Positions 36,884 to 46,156 of a stretch of 64,000 nucleotides of DNA are shown piece after piece; the first letter of the stretch is position 1, and the number at the start of each line of letters is the position of its first letter. The notes below the pieces were generated by a model. That model searched no databases and was not told the DNA's origin. It saw only the letters and a program-made list of their open reading frames with translations. This DNA is from Mesorhizobium sp. YC-39 (GTDB lineage Bacteria; Pseudomonadota; Alphaproteobacteria; Rhizobiales; Rhizobiaceae): contig NZ_JAOWPS010000002.1 of NCBI RefSeq assembly GCF_025753795.1, positions 752,501-816,500 of the forward strand, written 5' to 3'. Position numbers and translations under genes: made by a program.

Positions 36884-38611
36884 ATGGACATAGATATCTT
36901 CAAGGACATTCTGGTGCCGGTGATCGGCGGATTGGGCATTTTCATGCTCGGTCTGGACTTCATGGCAAATGGCATCCAGGCGCTTTCGGTCAACCGGATG
37001 CGCGACTTTCTCGCCAAGGCGGCGGGAACGCCGATCAAGGGCGTGCTGGCGGGAACGCTGATCACTGGCGTCATCCAGTCGTCGACCGCGATGAGCGTCA
37101 TGGTCGTCGGCCTGGTCAATGCCGGCGTCATCGCGCTGCGGCCGGCAATCAGCGTGATCATGGGCGCCAATATCGGCACCACGCTTGGCAACGGACTTAT
37201 CGCCCTGCCGCTCGGTCCGCTCGGATTGATCCTGGCCGGCGTGTTCTCGCTGGTCTATTGCTTCGCCAAGAGCGAAAAGGTGAAGAACATAGCGCTCGCC
37301 TGCATGGGTTTCGCGCTGATCTTCTATGGCCTCAACCTGATGACCGGCGGCCTGCGCCCGCTGCGCAACCTGCCCGAAGTCATGTCGCTGCTGCAGACGC
37401 TCAAGGCCGATTCCTTCCTCAACCTGCTCAAATGCGTGTTCATCGCCGCTGGCGTCACCGCCATGATCCACTCGTCCTCGGCGACGATCGGCATTGTCAT
37501 GGGCCTGGGTGCTGCCGGCATTCTCGACTGGACGACCGCCGTCGCCTTCTCGCTCGGCGCCGATCTTGGCACCACGATCACCTCGTGGATGGCCTCGCTC
37601 AATCTTTCGAAGAATGCCAAGCGGACCGCTTACGCGCACATATCGTTCAACATCATAGGCGTGTGCATCACCATCCCGCTGTTCTTCGTCTCCATCCAGG
37701 TTCTGGAATGGGCCATGCAGTTCTTCGGCGGCGATCCGGCCGTTCCGGTGATCGTCGACGGCAAGGAGACTTTCCCCCTGGTGCCGGTCGCGGTCGGCCT
37801 TTACTCGACCTTCTTCAACGTCTTCAACACGCTGTTGCTGTTCCCGTTCATCGGCGTGTTCGAGCGGGTGCTGTCGCGCGTCGGCCACACGGATGCCGAG
37901 GACGCGGAGGATTTCTCGACGCCGAAATTCCTCGACCGCAAGCTGGCCAGCGATTTTGCCAAGGCCGTTCCCGCCGTCCAGCAGGAGACGGCCCGTCACC
38001 TCGAGGCCGGCGCCATGTTCCTCGACATCGCACGCGGGTCGAAGAAAGCACCGTCCGATCCAGGCGAGCACTATCTTGCAACCGACATCCTCAGCCGCGA
38101 CATCCGTGCCTACACCGCCGCGCTGATGAAGGAGGATCTGCCTTACGAGCAGCTCGACCTGATTGCCAGCCTGATCGAGGAAGCAGATTTCACGGCTGCC
38201 TTGACGGAATCGATGCACCAGGTGGCCCGGCGCGTCAAACGCGAGAAGTTCAGCAGTCCGGCGCAAGCCATCGTCGAGGTCGCGCTGAACAAGCTCGATG
38301 CCTCGCTGCGTGAGATCTTGCCGGACTACGGCATTGCCAACCCGCGAATGCCTGCCGGCCATGTCAGCTTCCCGGAGGTCGAGGAGCTGCGTGCCCGCAC
38401 GCTGGCGCTGGGGCCGAATGCGGGGGCGGCCGAACGCGGCACGATCCTGGCCCTGCTCGGCTCGATCGAGCGGGCGGAAATCCTGATCCGCCGCATCGAC
38501 GCCGAACGCAAATCCGTCAACCGGCAGAGTGTGCTTGCCCGTGCATCGGCACGCCGGGACAAGCCGCGTCCGATCGGAGACACCGGCCTCAGCCCGGTCC
38601 CGGCCGAGTAA
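36884..38611 (+). CDS. Na+/phosphate cotransporter (NptA/PNaS family) with PhoU-like tail
   Basis: 575 residues. Two inverted transmembrane repeats carry the family QSS/SSA motifs (QSSTA at 65-69 and HSSSAT at 196-201). The C-terminal ~230 residues, from about 345, are helical and PhoU-like (KAVPAVQQETARHLEAGAMF, then LIASLIEEADFTAAL). It imports phosphate, or exports it, with sodium. It follows the PstS-like gene on the same strand, and the pair looks like an alternative phosphate-uptake unit. A clear terminator follows. Confidence 0.92.
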   Translation: MDIDIFKDILVPVIGGLGIFMLGLDFMANGIQALSVNRMRDFLAKAAGTPIKGVLAGTLITGVIQSSTAMSVMVVGLVNAGVIALRPAISVIMGANIGTTLGNGLIALPLGPLGLILAGVFSLVYCFAKSEKVKNIALACMGFALIFYGLNLMTGGLRPLRNLPEVMSLLQTLKADSFLNLLKCVFIAAGVTAMIHSSSATIGIVMGLGAAGILDWTTAVAFSLGADLGTTITSWMASLNLSKNAKRTAYAHISFNIIGVCITIPLFFVSIQVLEWAMQFFGGDPAVPVIVDGKETFPLVPVAVGLYSTFFNVFNTLLLFPFIGVFERVLSRVGHTDAEDAEDFSTPKFLDRKLASDFAKAVPAVQQETARHLEAGAMFLDIARGSKKAPSDPGEHYLATDILSRDIRAYTAALMKEDLPYEQLDLIASLIEEADFTAALTESMHQVARRVKREKFSSPAQAIVEVALNKLDASLREILPDYGIANPRMPAGHVSFPEVEELRARTLALGPNAGAAERGTILALLGSIERAEILIRRIDAERKSVNRQSVLARASARRDKPRPIGDTGLSPVPAE

Positions 38612-38642
38612 CGGCCAAAGGCGGTAGAACAAACGACCCGAG

Positions 38643-38672
38643 CGGCATCGCCATCTTGCGATGCCGTTCTCT
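38643..38672 (+). terminator. Terminator of the Na/Pi cotransporter gene
   Basis: Perfect 9-bp stem CGGCATCGC/GCGATGCCG with a 6-nt loop (38643-38666), then TTCTCT. 32 bp past the stop codon. Confidence 0.7.
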
Positions 38673-38734
38673 ATCCGGCCTTGCAATGACGCACTCCTTC
38701 CGCATGATCTGCAACACTGCTAAGTGACGGGTCC

Positions 38735-39724
38735 ATGAGTGTCGGTCTGATCGCCCTTCTCGATGATGTCGCAGCTCTGGCGAAGGTCGCCGCGGCGTCG
38801 CTGGACGACATCGCCGGCCAGGCTGCCAAGGCGGGCGCCAAGGCAGCCGGCGTGGTCATCGACGACACCGCCGTTACGCCGCGCTACGTCACCGGTTTCA
38901 CGGCGGCGCGCGAATTGCCGATCATCCGCAAGATCGCTGTCGGCTCGCTCAGAAACAAGCTTTTGATCCTGCTGCCGGCCGCACTCGCGCTCAGCCTGCT
39001 CGTGCCGCAAGCCATCACGCCACTGCTGATGATCGGTGGCGTCTATCTCTGCTACGAAGGCGTCGAAAAGATCTACGAACTCGTCGTGCCGCATGCAGCG
39101 CACAAGCATGAGGCAGAACTCGGCTCGATCGATCCCGGCGCACAATCCTTCGAGGACCAGAAGGTGGCAAGCGCGATCAAGACGGACTTCATCCTCTCGG
39201 CCGAGATCATGGCCATCACGCTGGGTTCGGTTCCCGACAGCGGCTTCGTGACGCAAGCCGTCATTCTGGCGGTTGTGGGCGTGGGCATCACGATTGCGGT
39301 CTATGGCGCGGTCGCGTTCATCGTCAAGGCCGACGATCTCGGCCTGGCGATGGCCGGTATGACGTCAACCTCGCCGACCGGCGGGCTTGTGCGCGTCATC
39401 GGGCGGGCGCTCGTTCTCGGCATGCCCTATTTGCTGAGGGGGCTCGGCATCATCGGTACCGCGGCGATGATCTGGGTCGGCGGCGGCATCGTCGTTCACG
39501 GCTTTGAAACCTATGGGTTCGGGGGCCTAAGCCATTTCATCCACGACACTGCCGAGATGGCGGCGCACAGCGTTCCCGCGGCCGAAGGAGCGGTCAAATG
39601 GCTGGTCCAGGCGATCGGCGCCGGCGTGGCTGGAATTGCAATCGGGCTCATCACCATTCCTGCGATCAGCTATTGCATCTCGCCGATATGGAACCGGTTC
39701 AGGCACAGAACGCGCCATGCCTGA
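38735..39724 (+). CDS. DUF808 (YedI) family membrane protein
   Basis: 329 residues. The N-terminus SVGLIALLDDVAALAKVAAASLDDIAGQ and VVIDDTAVTPRYVTGF are hallmarks of DUF808/YedI inner-membrane proteins. Later come several hydrophobic helices and PGAQSFEDQKVASAIKTDFILSAEIMAI. Function unknown. Its own unit after the preceding terminator; a mosaic palindromic element begins at its stop codon. Confidence 0.93.
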   Translation: MSVGLIALLDDVAALAKVAAASLDDIAGQAAKAGAKAAGVVIDDTAVTPRYVTGFTAARELPIIRKIAVGSLRNKLLILLPAALALSLLVPQAITPLLMIGGVYLCYEGVEKIYELVVPHAAHKHEAELGSIDPGAQSFEDQKVASAIKTDFILSAEIMAITLGSVPDSGFVTQAVILAVVGVGITIAVYGAVAFIVKADDLGLAMAGMTSTSPTGGLVRVIGRALVLGMPYLLRGLGIIGTAAMIWVGGGIVVHGFETYGFGGLSHFIHDTAEMAAHSVPAAEGAVKWLVQAIGAGVAGIAIGLITIPAISYCISPIWNRFRHRTRHA

Positions 39725-39828
39725 CGCATCGGCCCGAAAATCCGAATCGATTTTCGGAAAGCACGATGAGCAGATTCAAAGTGTTAGAGCGTACTTTGTG
39801 CGTCCAAACGGACGCACGTCGCTCTAAC
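39724..39828. repeat. Mosaic palindromic element (GTTAGAGCG type, copy 1)
   Basis: Two nested palindromes side by side: CCGAAAATC/GATTTTCGG (39734-39742 with 39749-39757) and GTTAGAGCG/CGCTCTAAC (39783-39791 with 39820-39828) enclosing GTGCGTCC/GGACGCAC (39798-39805 with 39810-39817). A degenerate copy lies in reverse orientation at 51542-51648. The remaining 39829-40090 (262 bp) holds no gene or clear signal. Confidence 0.8.
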
Positions 39829-40090
39829 GACTTCAGGGACCGACAGCGAAACAGCAGGAAGCATCATGATCCAGGTCTACAGCGCCATCGCCATCCGGCG
39901 ATACCGTTTTCGCGTTTGGGCGGCGGGACCCGATACCATCTTTCGACTTCGTGAAGCCCCAGCCATTGTGCGGCGCGGAAAATCTTTCTAGACAGACGGC
40001 GCATTGGAGCGCGCCGCGTCTGAAGAGATGATGCGACGCGCTTTGGGTCTTGGTTTTATGCACCTTGGACGACGTGCATTAGGAGTGCCG

Positions 40091-40678
40091 ATGCTTCGCG
40101 GACTTTACGACTGGACCTTGTCGCTGGCGGCAAGGAAATCCGCCGAATGGTGGCTGGCCTTCATCGCCTTCGTCGAAAGCTCGGTGTTCCTGGTGCCGGC
40201 CGACGTGCTCTATCTGCCGATGGCGCTGTCGCGGCCGGATCGCGCCTATCGCTACGCGCTGGTTGCCACGGCGGCATCGGTGCTGGGCGGCATCGCCGGC
40301 TGGTTCATCGGCCACTATGCCTACGACGCCGTGGCAAAACCGATCCTCGAATTCTACGGCAAGTATGACGAGTTCGAGGCGCTGCGCACCTCGTCGGGCA
40401 TTGGTTTCATCATCCTGATGCTGATCACTTCGGGGGCAGCGCATTTGCCGCCGATCAAGGTGGTGACCATCCTGTCCGGCGTCATCGGCGTCAATCTGCT
40501 GCTGTTCATCGTGCTGGCGATCGTCGCCCGCGGCGCCCGTTTTCTGTTTCTTGCCTGGCTGTTGCGCCGTTATGGCGAGCCGATCCGCGAGTTCATCGAA
40601 AAGCGTCTTGGCCTGATAGCAAGCGCCGCCGCCGCTGCCCTGATTTTGCTCTATATCACAGTCAAATACGCCATCTGA
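40091..40678 (+). CDS. YqaA/DedA-like (VTT) membrane protein
   Basis: 195 residues from the ATG at 40091, with AGGAG 5 nt upstream; upstream open frame is not supported. ESSVFLVPADVLYLPMALSRP and GGIAGWFIGHYAYDAV are the YqaA-type SNARE-associated/VTT pattern with a re-entrant loop and GG motifs. Several helices follow. Family members are linked to lipid scrambling or undecaprenyl phosphate transport and to stress phenotypes; the precise role here is unknown. dsbB follows 118 bp later. Confidence 0.88.
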   Translation: MLRGLYDWTLSLAARKSAEWWLAFIAFVESSVFLVPADVLYLPMALSRPDRAYRYALVATAASVLGGIAGWFIGHYAYDAVAKPILEFYGKYDEFEALRTSSGIGFIILMLITSGAAHLPPIKVVTILSGVIGVNLLLFIVLAIVARGARFLFLAWLLRRYGEPIREFIEKRLGLIASAAAAALILLYITVKYAI

Positions 40679-40750
40679 TGCATTTCGCCCAAAAGCCCTG
40701 TCCACGGGCTTGACCCGAGGATGCGCAGCGGTTTTGGGACAACGACATGG
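40678..40750. repeat. Intergenic palindrome, CATGTCG-CGCAAAA type (copy 3, with insert)
   Basis: Same layout as 27931-27979 (ATGCATTTCG, CCCAAAAG, GCGCAGCGGTTTTGGG, CGACATG) but with an extra ~26 nt at 40696-40721 in the loop. It begins within the YqaA stop codon and lies before dsbB. Confidence 0.7.
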
Positions 40751-40796
40751 ACAAAAAGAGGCTGAGCGGGCGGCGAACGGAACGGACGGAAGATCG

Positions 40797-41315
40797 ATGA
40801 CAGCGACCGTGGATCCCGATACCGGACGCCAGCGCATGCGGACGGCTTTGTTTCTGGCCGTAGCCATGGCCGCCACTGTCGGCTCGGCGCTGGCCTTCCA
40901 GTACCTTGGCGGCTACATCCCCTGCCATCTGTGCCTCGAGCAACGCACCCCTTACTACATCGGCGTGCCGTTGATGCTGCTGGCGGTGCTTGCCTCGGCG
41001 CTGGGCGCACCCGCATGGGTGACGCGTGGCCTGCTGGCGGTCGGCGGCCTGCTGATGCTCTATGGCCTTTATCTCGGCGTCTATCACTCGGGCGTCGAAT
41101 GGGCCTGGTGGCAAGGACCGGCCGACTGCACCGCGGGCGCCGGACCGGTCGACACCGGCGGCAAGGGCGTGCTCGACGCGCTCGACAAATTCGTTCCGCC
41201 CTCCTGCGACAAGGCGGCGCTGCGCATCCTCGGCCTGTCTCTGGCCGGCTGGAACGCCATCGCCAGTTTTGTTCTCGCCGTCGTCGCTTTCCGCAGCGCG
41301 TTTTCCCGCGACTAG
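40797..41315 (+). CDS. dsbB: Disulfide bond formation protein B
   Basis: 172-residue inner-membrane protein with four helices that reoxidises DsbA using ubiquinone. The first redox pair is CHLC (Cys-43, Cys-46) after GGYIP; the second periplasmic pair is Cys-111 and Cys-137 in GPADC and PPSC. Start at 40797 (MTATVDPDTG) after GGAAG; an internal ATG (MRTALFL) is possible. It follows YqaA on the same strand. Confidence 0.93.
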   Translation: MTATVDPDTGRQRMRTALFLAVAMAATVGSALAFQYLGGYIPCHLCLEQRTPYYIGVPLMLLAVLASALGAPAWVTRGLLAVGGLLMLYGLYLGVYHSGVEWAWWQGPADCTAGAGPVDTGGKGVLDALDKFVPPSCDKAALRILGLSLAGWNAIASFVLAVVAFRSAFSRD

Positions 41316-41341
41316 TCTGAGCCAATGCGAGACGGGGCAAC

Positions 41342-41800
41342 TCAAATGCTTCGGAGCGCTCTCTTCGCCGCCTCAGTGTGATCCACGCGACCGATGAACC
41401 GACGAGCACGAGGGATGGGATCGTGCAGGTATTGATCCGGGCCCAACATTTTGCGTTGGTTCAGTTCGGTCGTATCCAACAAATCGAAATCGACTGTCTC
41501 TATCGTGCAGCCCCAGCCAACGCTACGCTGGGTCCAACCTTTCCTGTGATGCTCCAGTAGCCGTCCGCGGTCGCAATAGCCGTGATAGTCGAAGGCGACG
41601 GCACCGTTCGTCACATAGATATGGTTTCCGGAAAGACCCTCGTCCGGGACGATGCGCTCGGCATAAAACCCTTCAAGAGGCCGGAGTTCAAGGAAAGTAC
41701 CAGCAAGGATATGGCACGCACCGTGACCGAAGAAGATACGGTCTGGCAGCGCCCAGCGTTTTTGCGGATTTTTCTTGATGCCGTGCTTCAGGACATACAT
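41342..41800 (-). CDS. Conserved-looking unknown protein
   Basis: 152 residues from the ATG at 41800 (a TTG at 41812 would add four). No family recognised. Features: RIFFGHGACHILAGTFLE, then AERIVPDEGLSGNHIYVTNG and AFDYHGYCDRGRLLEHH, rich in His and Tyr, soluble, no signal peptide. Codon use is a little less GC-biased than in neighbours. It converges on dsbB with a 26-bp gap. A compact enzyme-like fold is possible but not supported by a known motif. Confidence 0.65.
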   Translation of the reverse strand: MYVLKHGIKKNPQKRWALPDRIFFGHGACHILAGTFLELRPLEGFYAERIVPDEGLSGNHIYVTNGAVAFDYHGYCDRGRLLEHHRKGWTQRSVGWGCTIETVDFDLLDTTELNQRKMLGPDQYLHDPIPRARRFIGRVDHTEAAKRALRSI

Positions 41801-41944
41801 GCCGGTAGCCAAACTGTGAGCACCGGCCTACGCCGGCCGTAGCCTTAACCACCACACCATGACGCTCATGAGTGCTTCGGCCGGCGAAGGCCGGAAGCGC
41901 AGAAATCGCTTCAGGCGGCCAGCCTCCCGAATTGTCGGGTAATC

Positions 41945-42502
41945 TCAAGGCTCCAGTTCGACATCCCAGTAGAGATAGTCCATCCAGCTTTCATGCAGAT
42001 GGTTGGGCGGGAACAGGCGGCCATTATTGTGCAAATCGTGTACCGTTGGCTGGTAGGGCTTCTGCAGCGGCCACATCTTGGCATGCGCCGGCATCATGCC
42101 GCCCTTCCTGAGGTTGCAGGGCGAGCAGGCGGCGACGACATTCTCCCACGTCGTCGCGCCGCCGCGATGGCGGGGGATGACGTGGTCGAAGGTCAGATCC
42201 TCCGGCGTACCGCAATACTGGCACTGGAAACGGTCGCGCAGGAAGACATTGAAGCGCGTGAAAGCGGGATGCCTCGACGGCTTCACATAGGCCTTGAGGC
42301 TGACCACGCTCGGCAGCTTCATCGAGAAGGTCGGCGACGACACCGCGTGCTCATATTCGGCGACGATGTTCACCCGGTCGAGGAACACTGCCTTGATGGC
42401 GTCCTGCCACGACCAGAGCGACAGGGGGTAATAGCTGAGCGGACGGTAGTCCGCATTCAGCACCAGTGCTGGAAGCCCATCCGGAGATACGGCAACCGTC
42501 AC
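41945..42502 (-). CDS. HNH endonuclease
   Basis: 185 residues from a GTG at 42502 (MTVAVSPDGLPALVLNADYRP) with AAGGAGG 8 nt upstream (42511-42517); a nearby ATG is out of frame. The HNH core is CQYCG (94-98), then LTFDHVIPRHRGGATTWENVV with His-107 and Asn-121, then CSPCN (126-130): two zinc-binding Cys pairs frame the metal site. Rhizobial homologues of this size are common chromosomal genes with unknown role. It cleaves nucleic acid in principle. Confidence 0.9.
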   Translation of the reverse strand: MTVAVSPDGLPALVLNADYRPLSYYPLSLWSWQDAIKAVFLDRVNIVAEYEHAVSSPTFSMKLPSVVSLKAYVKPSRHPAFTRFNVFLRDRFQCQYCGTPEDLTFDHVIPRHRGGATTWENVVAACSPCNLRKGGMMPAHAKMWPLQKPYQPTVHDLHNNGRLFPPNHLHESWMDYLYWDVELEP

Positions 42503-42631
42503 GTCATTGACCTCCTTGCTATTCGAAGCGATCGGCGCGGATACTGTAAGCCCGACATGACAGGGATGTGAAGCGGATTGTCGCTCGCCCGAAGCGTCAA
42601 AAACGCATGATTTCAAAGCTTTTTTGCGACT

Positions 42632-43273
42632 TTAGGCGGGAGGCGCCGCGTCCCTGCCCTTCAATTCGCGATAATAGGCCCAGAAAAGCCGCGATGCGAC
42701 ACCTCGCCACGGGCTCCATGATTCGGCGAGCTGGATCAGTGTTTTCTCCGGCGGACGCGGCTCGATGCCCAGCGCATGACCGACCGCGCTTTGCAGGGCA
42801 ACGTCGCGGGCCGGGAAAACATCGGGATGGCCGGCGGCGAACAGCAAATAGACTTCCGCCGTCCACGGCCCGATGCCCGGCACGGAGATCATCGCCGCAA
42901 TCGCTTGGGGGGCGTCGAGCGAACAGAGATGGTAGAGGTCAAGCCCATCAACCACCGCCTGGGCAACCGCGATCAGGCCACGCTGCTTCGGCCGCGACAG
43001 GCCGGCTTCGCGAAAGGTGTCCTCGCCGGCGGCGAGAATGGCTTGCGGCGTCAGCGGATCGACGAGCTTTGTCAGCCGCCCGAAAATGGCGTCGGCGCTG
43101 GCGCGCGACACTTGCTGTGAAACGATAATCGATGCAAGGCTGCGGAACCCCGGCTCGGACAGCCGGAGCGGCACCTCGCCGGCCATGCCGCGCACCCTTT
43201 CCAGGCGCGGATCGATCAGGCAAAGCGCATCGAGGCCTTGCGCAATGTCGTCAAGATTGGCGATGCGTTGCAT
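42632..43273 (-). CDS. DNA-3-methyladenine glycosylase II (AlkA-type, HhH-GPD)
   Basis: 213 residues from the ATG at 43273 (MQRIANLDDIAQGLD); a start at 43315 would add 14. It excises alkylated purines. The helix-hairpin-helix and GPD motif is AAMISVPGIGPWTAEVYLL, with the catalytic Asp in FPARDVAL; SIIVSQQVSRASADAIF is the upstream helix pair. It lies downstream of its own promoter between the HNH gene and the divergent gluQ gene. Confidence 0.92.
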   Translation of the reverse strand: MQRIANLDDIAQGLDALCLIDPRLERVRGMAGEVPLRLSEPGFRSLASIIVSQQVSRASADAIFGRLTKLVDPLTPQAILAAGEDTFREAGLSRPKQRGLIAVAQAVVDGLDLYHLCSLDAPQAIAAMISVPGIGPWTAEVYLLFAAGHPDVFPARDVALQSAVGHALGIEPRPPEKTLIQLAESWSPWRGVASRLFWAYYRELKGRDAAPPA

Positions 43274-43365
43274 GAATGCTTGTTCCCGGCGCAAAGTGGC
43301 TGACGTAACCAGCACACGCTAGCAACCGGCGAAAGCGCCTGACAACCGACAAGCCGCCCTCAGAG

Positions 43366-44241
43366 ATGACACTCCTGACATTCCGCTTCGCGCCGAGCCC
43401 GAATGGCGAACTGCATCTCGGCCACGCCTATTCGGCGCTGCTCAACCAGCAAATGGCAAAAGCGGCCGGTGGGCGCCTGTTGCTGCGCATCGAGGACATC
43501 GACACGACACGCTGCACCCCGCAATTCGAGGCCGGCATCTATCGCGACCTGAAATGGCTGGGGCTTGGCTGGGAGGAACCGGTGCGCCGCCAGTCCCGGC
43601 ATTTCGCGGACTATCAGGCCGTGCTCGACCGGCTGATCGGCCAAGAGCTCGTCTACCCGGCCTTCATGAGCAGAAGCGAGATCAGGGCCTTCATCGCCGA
43701 CAGTGAAAAGCGCGGCCGTGACTGGCCGCGCGACCCTGACGGCGTGCCATTCTATCCCGCCGCCGACAAGGTACTGCCGATGAAGGAACGCCAGCGGCGG
43801 ATTGCCGAGAATGCACCTTTCGCCTGGCGGCTGGATGTCGATGCCGCAATGGCGCATGTCGGCAAGGATCTGTCATGGACCGAATTTGCAGACGAGACGC
43901 TTTCCGCGGCGCGACAAATCGAGGCCAGGCCGCAGGACTGGGGCGACGTGATCGTGGCGCGCCGCGACATCCCGACCAGCTATCATCTCGCTGTCGTTGT
44001 CGACGACGCACTGCAAGACGTCAGCCATGTCGTGCGGGGCAAGGATCTTTATTCCGCAACCAGCGTGCAGCGCCTGCTCCAGGAGGTGCTTGGCCTGCCG
44101 CAGCCGGCCTATTTCCACCATCGTCTCGTCCTCGGCCCGGATGGACGAAAGCTGTCGAAGAGCCTTGGCGATACCGGCCTTGCCGCCTTGCGCGAAGCCG
44201 CCGCGTCGCCGGACGATGTCAGAAAACTGATCGGGCTCTGA
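43366..44241 (+). CDS. gluQ: Glutamyl-Q tRNA(Asp) synthetase
   Basis: It attaches glutamate to the queuosine base of tRNA-Asp. 291 residues, without the anticodon-binding domain of GluRS. Class I signatures are HLGH (17-20) and KLSKS (about 262), with LRIEDIDTTRC in the active site. The zinc-binding Cys positions of E. coli GluQ-RS are absent (YPAFMSRSEI), so zinc is probably not used. It stands alone, divergent from the glycosylase. Confidence 0.93.
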   Translation: MTLLTFRFAPSPNGELHLGHAYSALLNQQMAKAAGGRLLLRIEDIDTTRCTPQFEAGIYRDLKWLGLGWEEPVRRQSRHFADYQAVLDRLIGQELVYPAFMSRSEIRAFIADSEKRGRDWPRDPDGVPFYPAADKVLPMKERQRRIAENAPFAWRLDVDAAMAHVGKDLSWTEFADETLSAARQIEARPQDWGDVIVARRDIPTSYHLAVVVDDALQDVSHVVRGKDLYSATSVQRLLQEVLGLPQPAYFHHRLVLGPDGRKLSKSLGDTGLAALREAAASPDDVRKLIGL

Positions 44242-44378
44242 TCCTCGAAGAGAGCATGTGGGTTCGCCATGCGTTCAATTCGAATGACGTATGGATCAAT
44301 CGTTTCGTTTTGCGTGTTGAGTCGAACCGCACTAGAGCATCGCCACGGTCAATCTCACCACGCGGCAGCCTCCGAACA

Positions 44379-45278
44379 ATGCACAGCGTCAAGCGGTTCA
44401 TCCCCGCCACCTTCGTCGTTCTTTGGGCGACCGGCTTCATCGGTGCGCGCTACGCCATGCCGTGGGCTGAGCCCTTCACCTTCCTCGCCGCACGCTTCGT
44501 CCTGGCCGCCGTCCTGTTGGTTGCCTTGATGGCGGCTTTTGGTTCGAAGCGTGCCACTCCCACGGAGGCGCTGCACGCCACCGGCGCCGGTATCCTGATG
44601 CATGGCGTCTATCTCGGCGGCGTGTTCTGGGCGATCCATAGGGGCATGCCCGCCGGGATTTCGGCCTTAATCGTCGGCCTGCAGCCGCTGATCACCGCGG
44701 TGCTCGCCGGCAAGTTCCTCGGCGAGACCATCTTGCCACGCCATTGGACAGGCCTCGGCATCGGCCTGGTCGGGGTGATCATTGTGCTGTGGCCTAAGCT
44801 TGGCGCGATCGGCGGCGGCGTGACCGCCGAGACGCTGGCCGCCTCGCTGGTCTCGGTGCTTGGCATGAGCGCCGGCACGATCTGGCAGAAGCGCTTTGCC
44901 TCCGATGGTGACCTCGTCGCGGCCACCATGTGGCAATATGTCGGCGGCGCCTCGCTGATGGTCCTGGCCTCGCTCGCCTTCGAGACGCACACGGTCACCC
45001 TCAACGGCGAACTGGTCTTCGCCATGGCATGGCTGGTGCTGGTGCTCTCGATCGGCGCCATCTTCCTTCTGATGGTGATGATCCGCGATGGCGAGATGTC
45101 GAAAGTCGCCTCGCTGTTCTACCTGGTACCGGCCGTCACCGCGCTCATGGCCTGGGCGCTGTTCGGCGAGCATCTGAACCTTGTCCAGATCGTCGGCATG
45201 GCGATCACCACGTTCGGCGTCGGCCTGGCCACTGCTCGGCCAGCCACTCAGCCAACCCGGGCGCGCGCCTCGAGATAG
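44379..45278 (+). CDS. EamA (DMT) family transporter
   Basis: 299 residues from the ATG at 44379 (MHSVKRFIPATFVVLWATGF), where the first membrane helix begins; the open frame upstream overlaps gluQ and is rejected. Ten helices in two EamA repeats; GLQPLITAVLAGKFLGE is the end of the first repeat. Inner-membrane exporter, substrate unknown. Its 3' end overlaps the convergent YihY gene by 31 bp. Not closely similar by eye to the EamA protein at 15845. Confidence 0.88.
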   Translation: MHSVKRFIPATFVVLWATGFIGARYAMPWAEPFTFLAARFVLAAVLLVALMAAFGSKRATPTEALHATGAGILMHGVYLGGVFWAIHRGMPAGISALIVGLQPLITAVLAGKFLGETILPRHWTGLGIGLVGVIIVLWPKLGAIGGGVTAETLAASLVSVLGMSAGTIWQKRFASDGDLVAATMWQYVGGASLMVLASLAFETHTVTLNGELVFAMAWLVLVLSIGAIFLLMVMIRDGEMSKVASLFYLVPAVTALMAWALFGEHLNLVQIVGMAITTFGVGLATARPATQPTRARASR

Positions 45279-46108
45279 CGGCTGATCGCGGCGTTGAGCT
45301 CACCGCCAAGGATGAAGATCGCCGAGACGATATAGAGGAAGACGACGGCGATCATGATCGAGGCAAGGCCGGCATAGGTCGTCACATAGGACGAGAAATG
45401 GTCGAGATAGGTGGCGAAAATGGTTGAGCCGATGAGCCATGCGGCCAGCGTGAAGATGATGCCCGGTACGATCGAGACGAAGCGGCGCTTGCCCGCCGGC
45501 AGCCAGAAATGCACCGCGAACAGCCCGCCGACGATGACGGCGGAAGCGATGACGTAACGCCACAGCGTGATCGTGCCCATATAGGGCTTTATCCACTCGA
45601 AATTGGCCTCGGCCAGCCGCGCCAGCAAGGGCGCGAAGACCAGGAGTACGCTGATCGCCAGGAACCCTGCCGTGGCGATCAGCACGAAGGCGATGCTCTG
45701 CACCCGGCGGTAGATGATGCCCCGCGTTTCGGAGACGCGATAGGCGCGGTTAAGCGAGGTGCGCAGCGCCTCGATACCGTTGGAGGCGAAGAAAGCAGCG
45801 AGCACCACGCCATAGGTCAACAGATCGGTGCGCCGGACGGTAAGCACGTTGAGCACTTCGCGCGCGATCGGCTTGGCGATCTGCTCCGGCCAGGTGTCGA
45901 AGACGATATGCACGGCCGTGTCGGCGAAAGCCTGCGCACCGAAAAAACTGGCCAGCGTCGTGGCGAAAATCAGAAATGGAAACAGCGCCATCAGCGCCGT
46001 GATCGCCAGATGGCTGGCCATCGCCCAGCCGTCATCGGTGTTGAAATGGCCGAGCGCGTCATAGAGCACGCGGCGCAGGGCGACAATCTTCCGCAACAAG
46101 AGCCGCAT
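45248..46108 (-). CDS. YihY/virulence factor BrkB family membrane protein
   Basis: 286 residues from the ATG at 46108 (MRLLLRKIVALRRVLYDALG); the longer open frame upstream overlaps the divergent SDR gene and is rejected. Six or so helices with WAMASHLAITALMALFPFLIF and NGIEALRTSLNRAYRV match the family, once thought to be RNase BN. Inner-membrane role unknown. Its 3' end overlaps the EamA gene by 31 bp, an antisense 3' overlap. Confidence 0.9.
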   Translation of the reverse strand: MRLLLRKIVALRRVLYDALGHFNTDDGWAMASHLAITALMALFPFLIFATTLASFFGAQAFADTAVHIVFDTWPEQIAKPIAREVLNVLTVRRTDLLTYGVVLAAFFASNGIEALRTSLNRAYRVSETRGIIYRRVQSIAFVLIATAGFLAISVLLVFAPLLARLAEANFEWIKPYMGTITLWRYVIASAVIVGGLFAVHFWLPAGKRRFVSIVPGIIFTLAAWLIGSTIFATYLDHFSSYVTTYAGLASIMIAVVFLYIVSAIFILGGELNAAISRYLEARARVG

Positions 46109-46156
46109 TCCCTTCGATTGTCTCGACGTTGCGAATATGGGAAGGGATTGCGGCAA

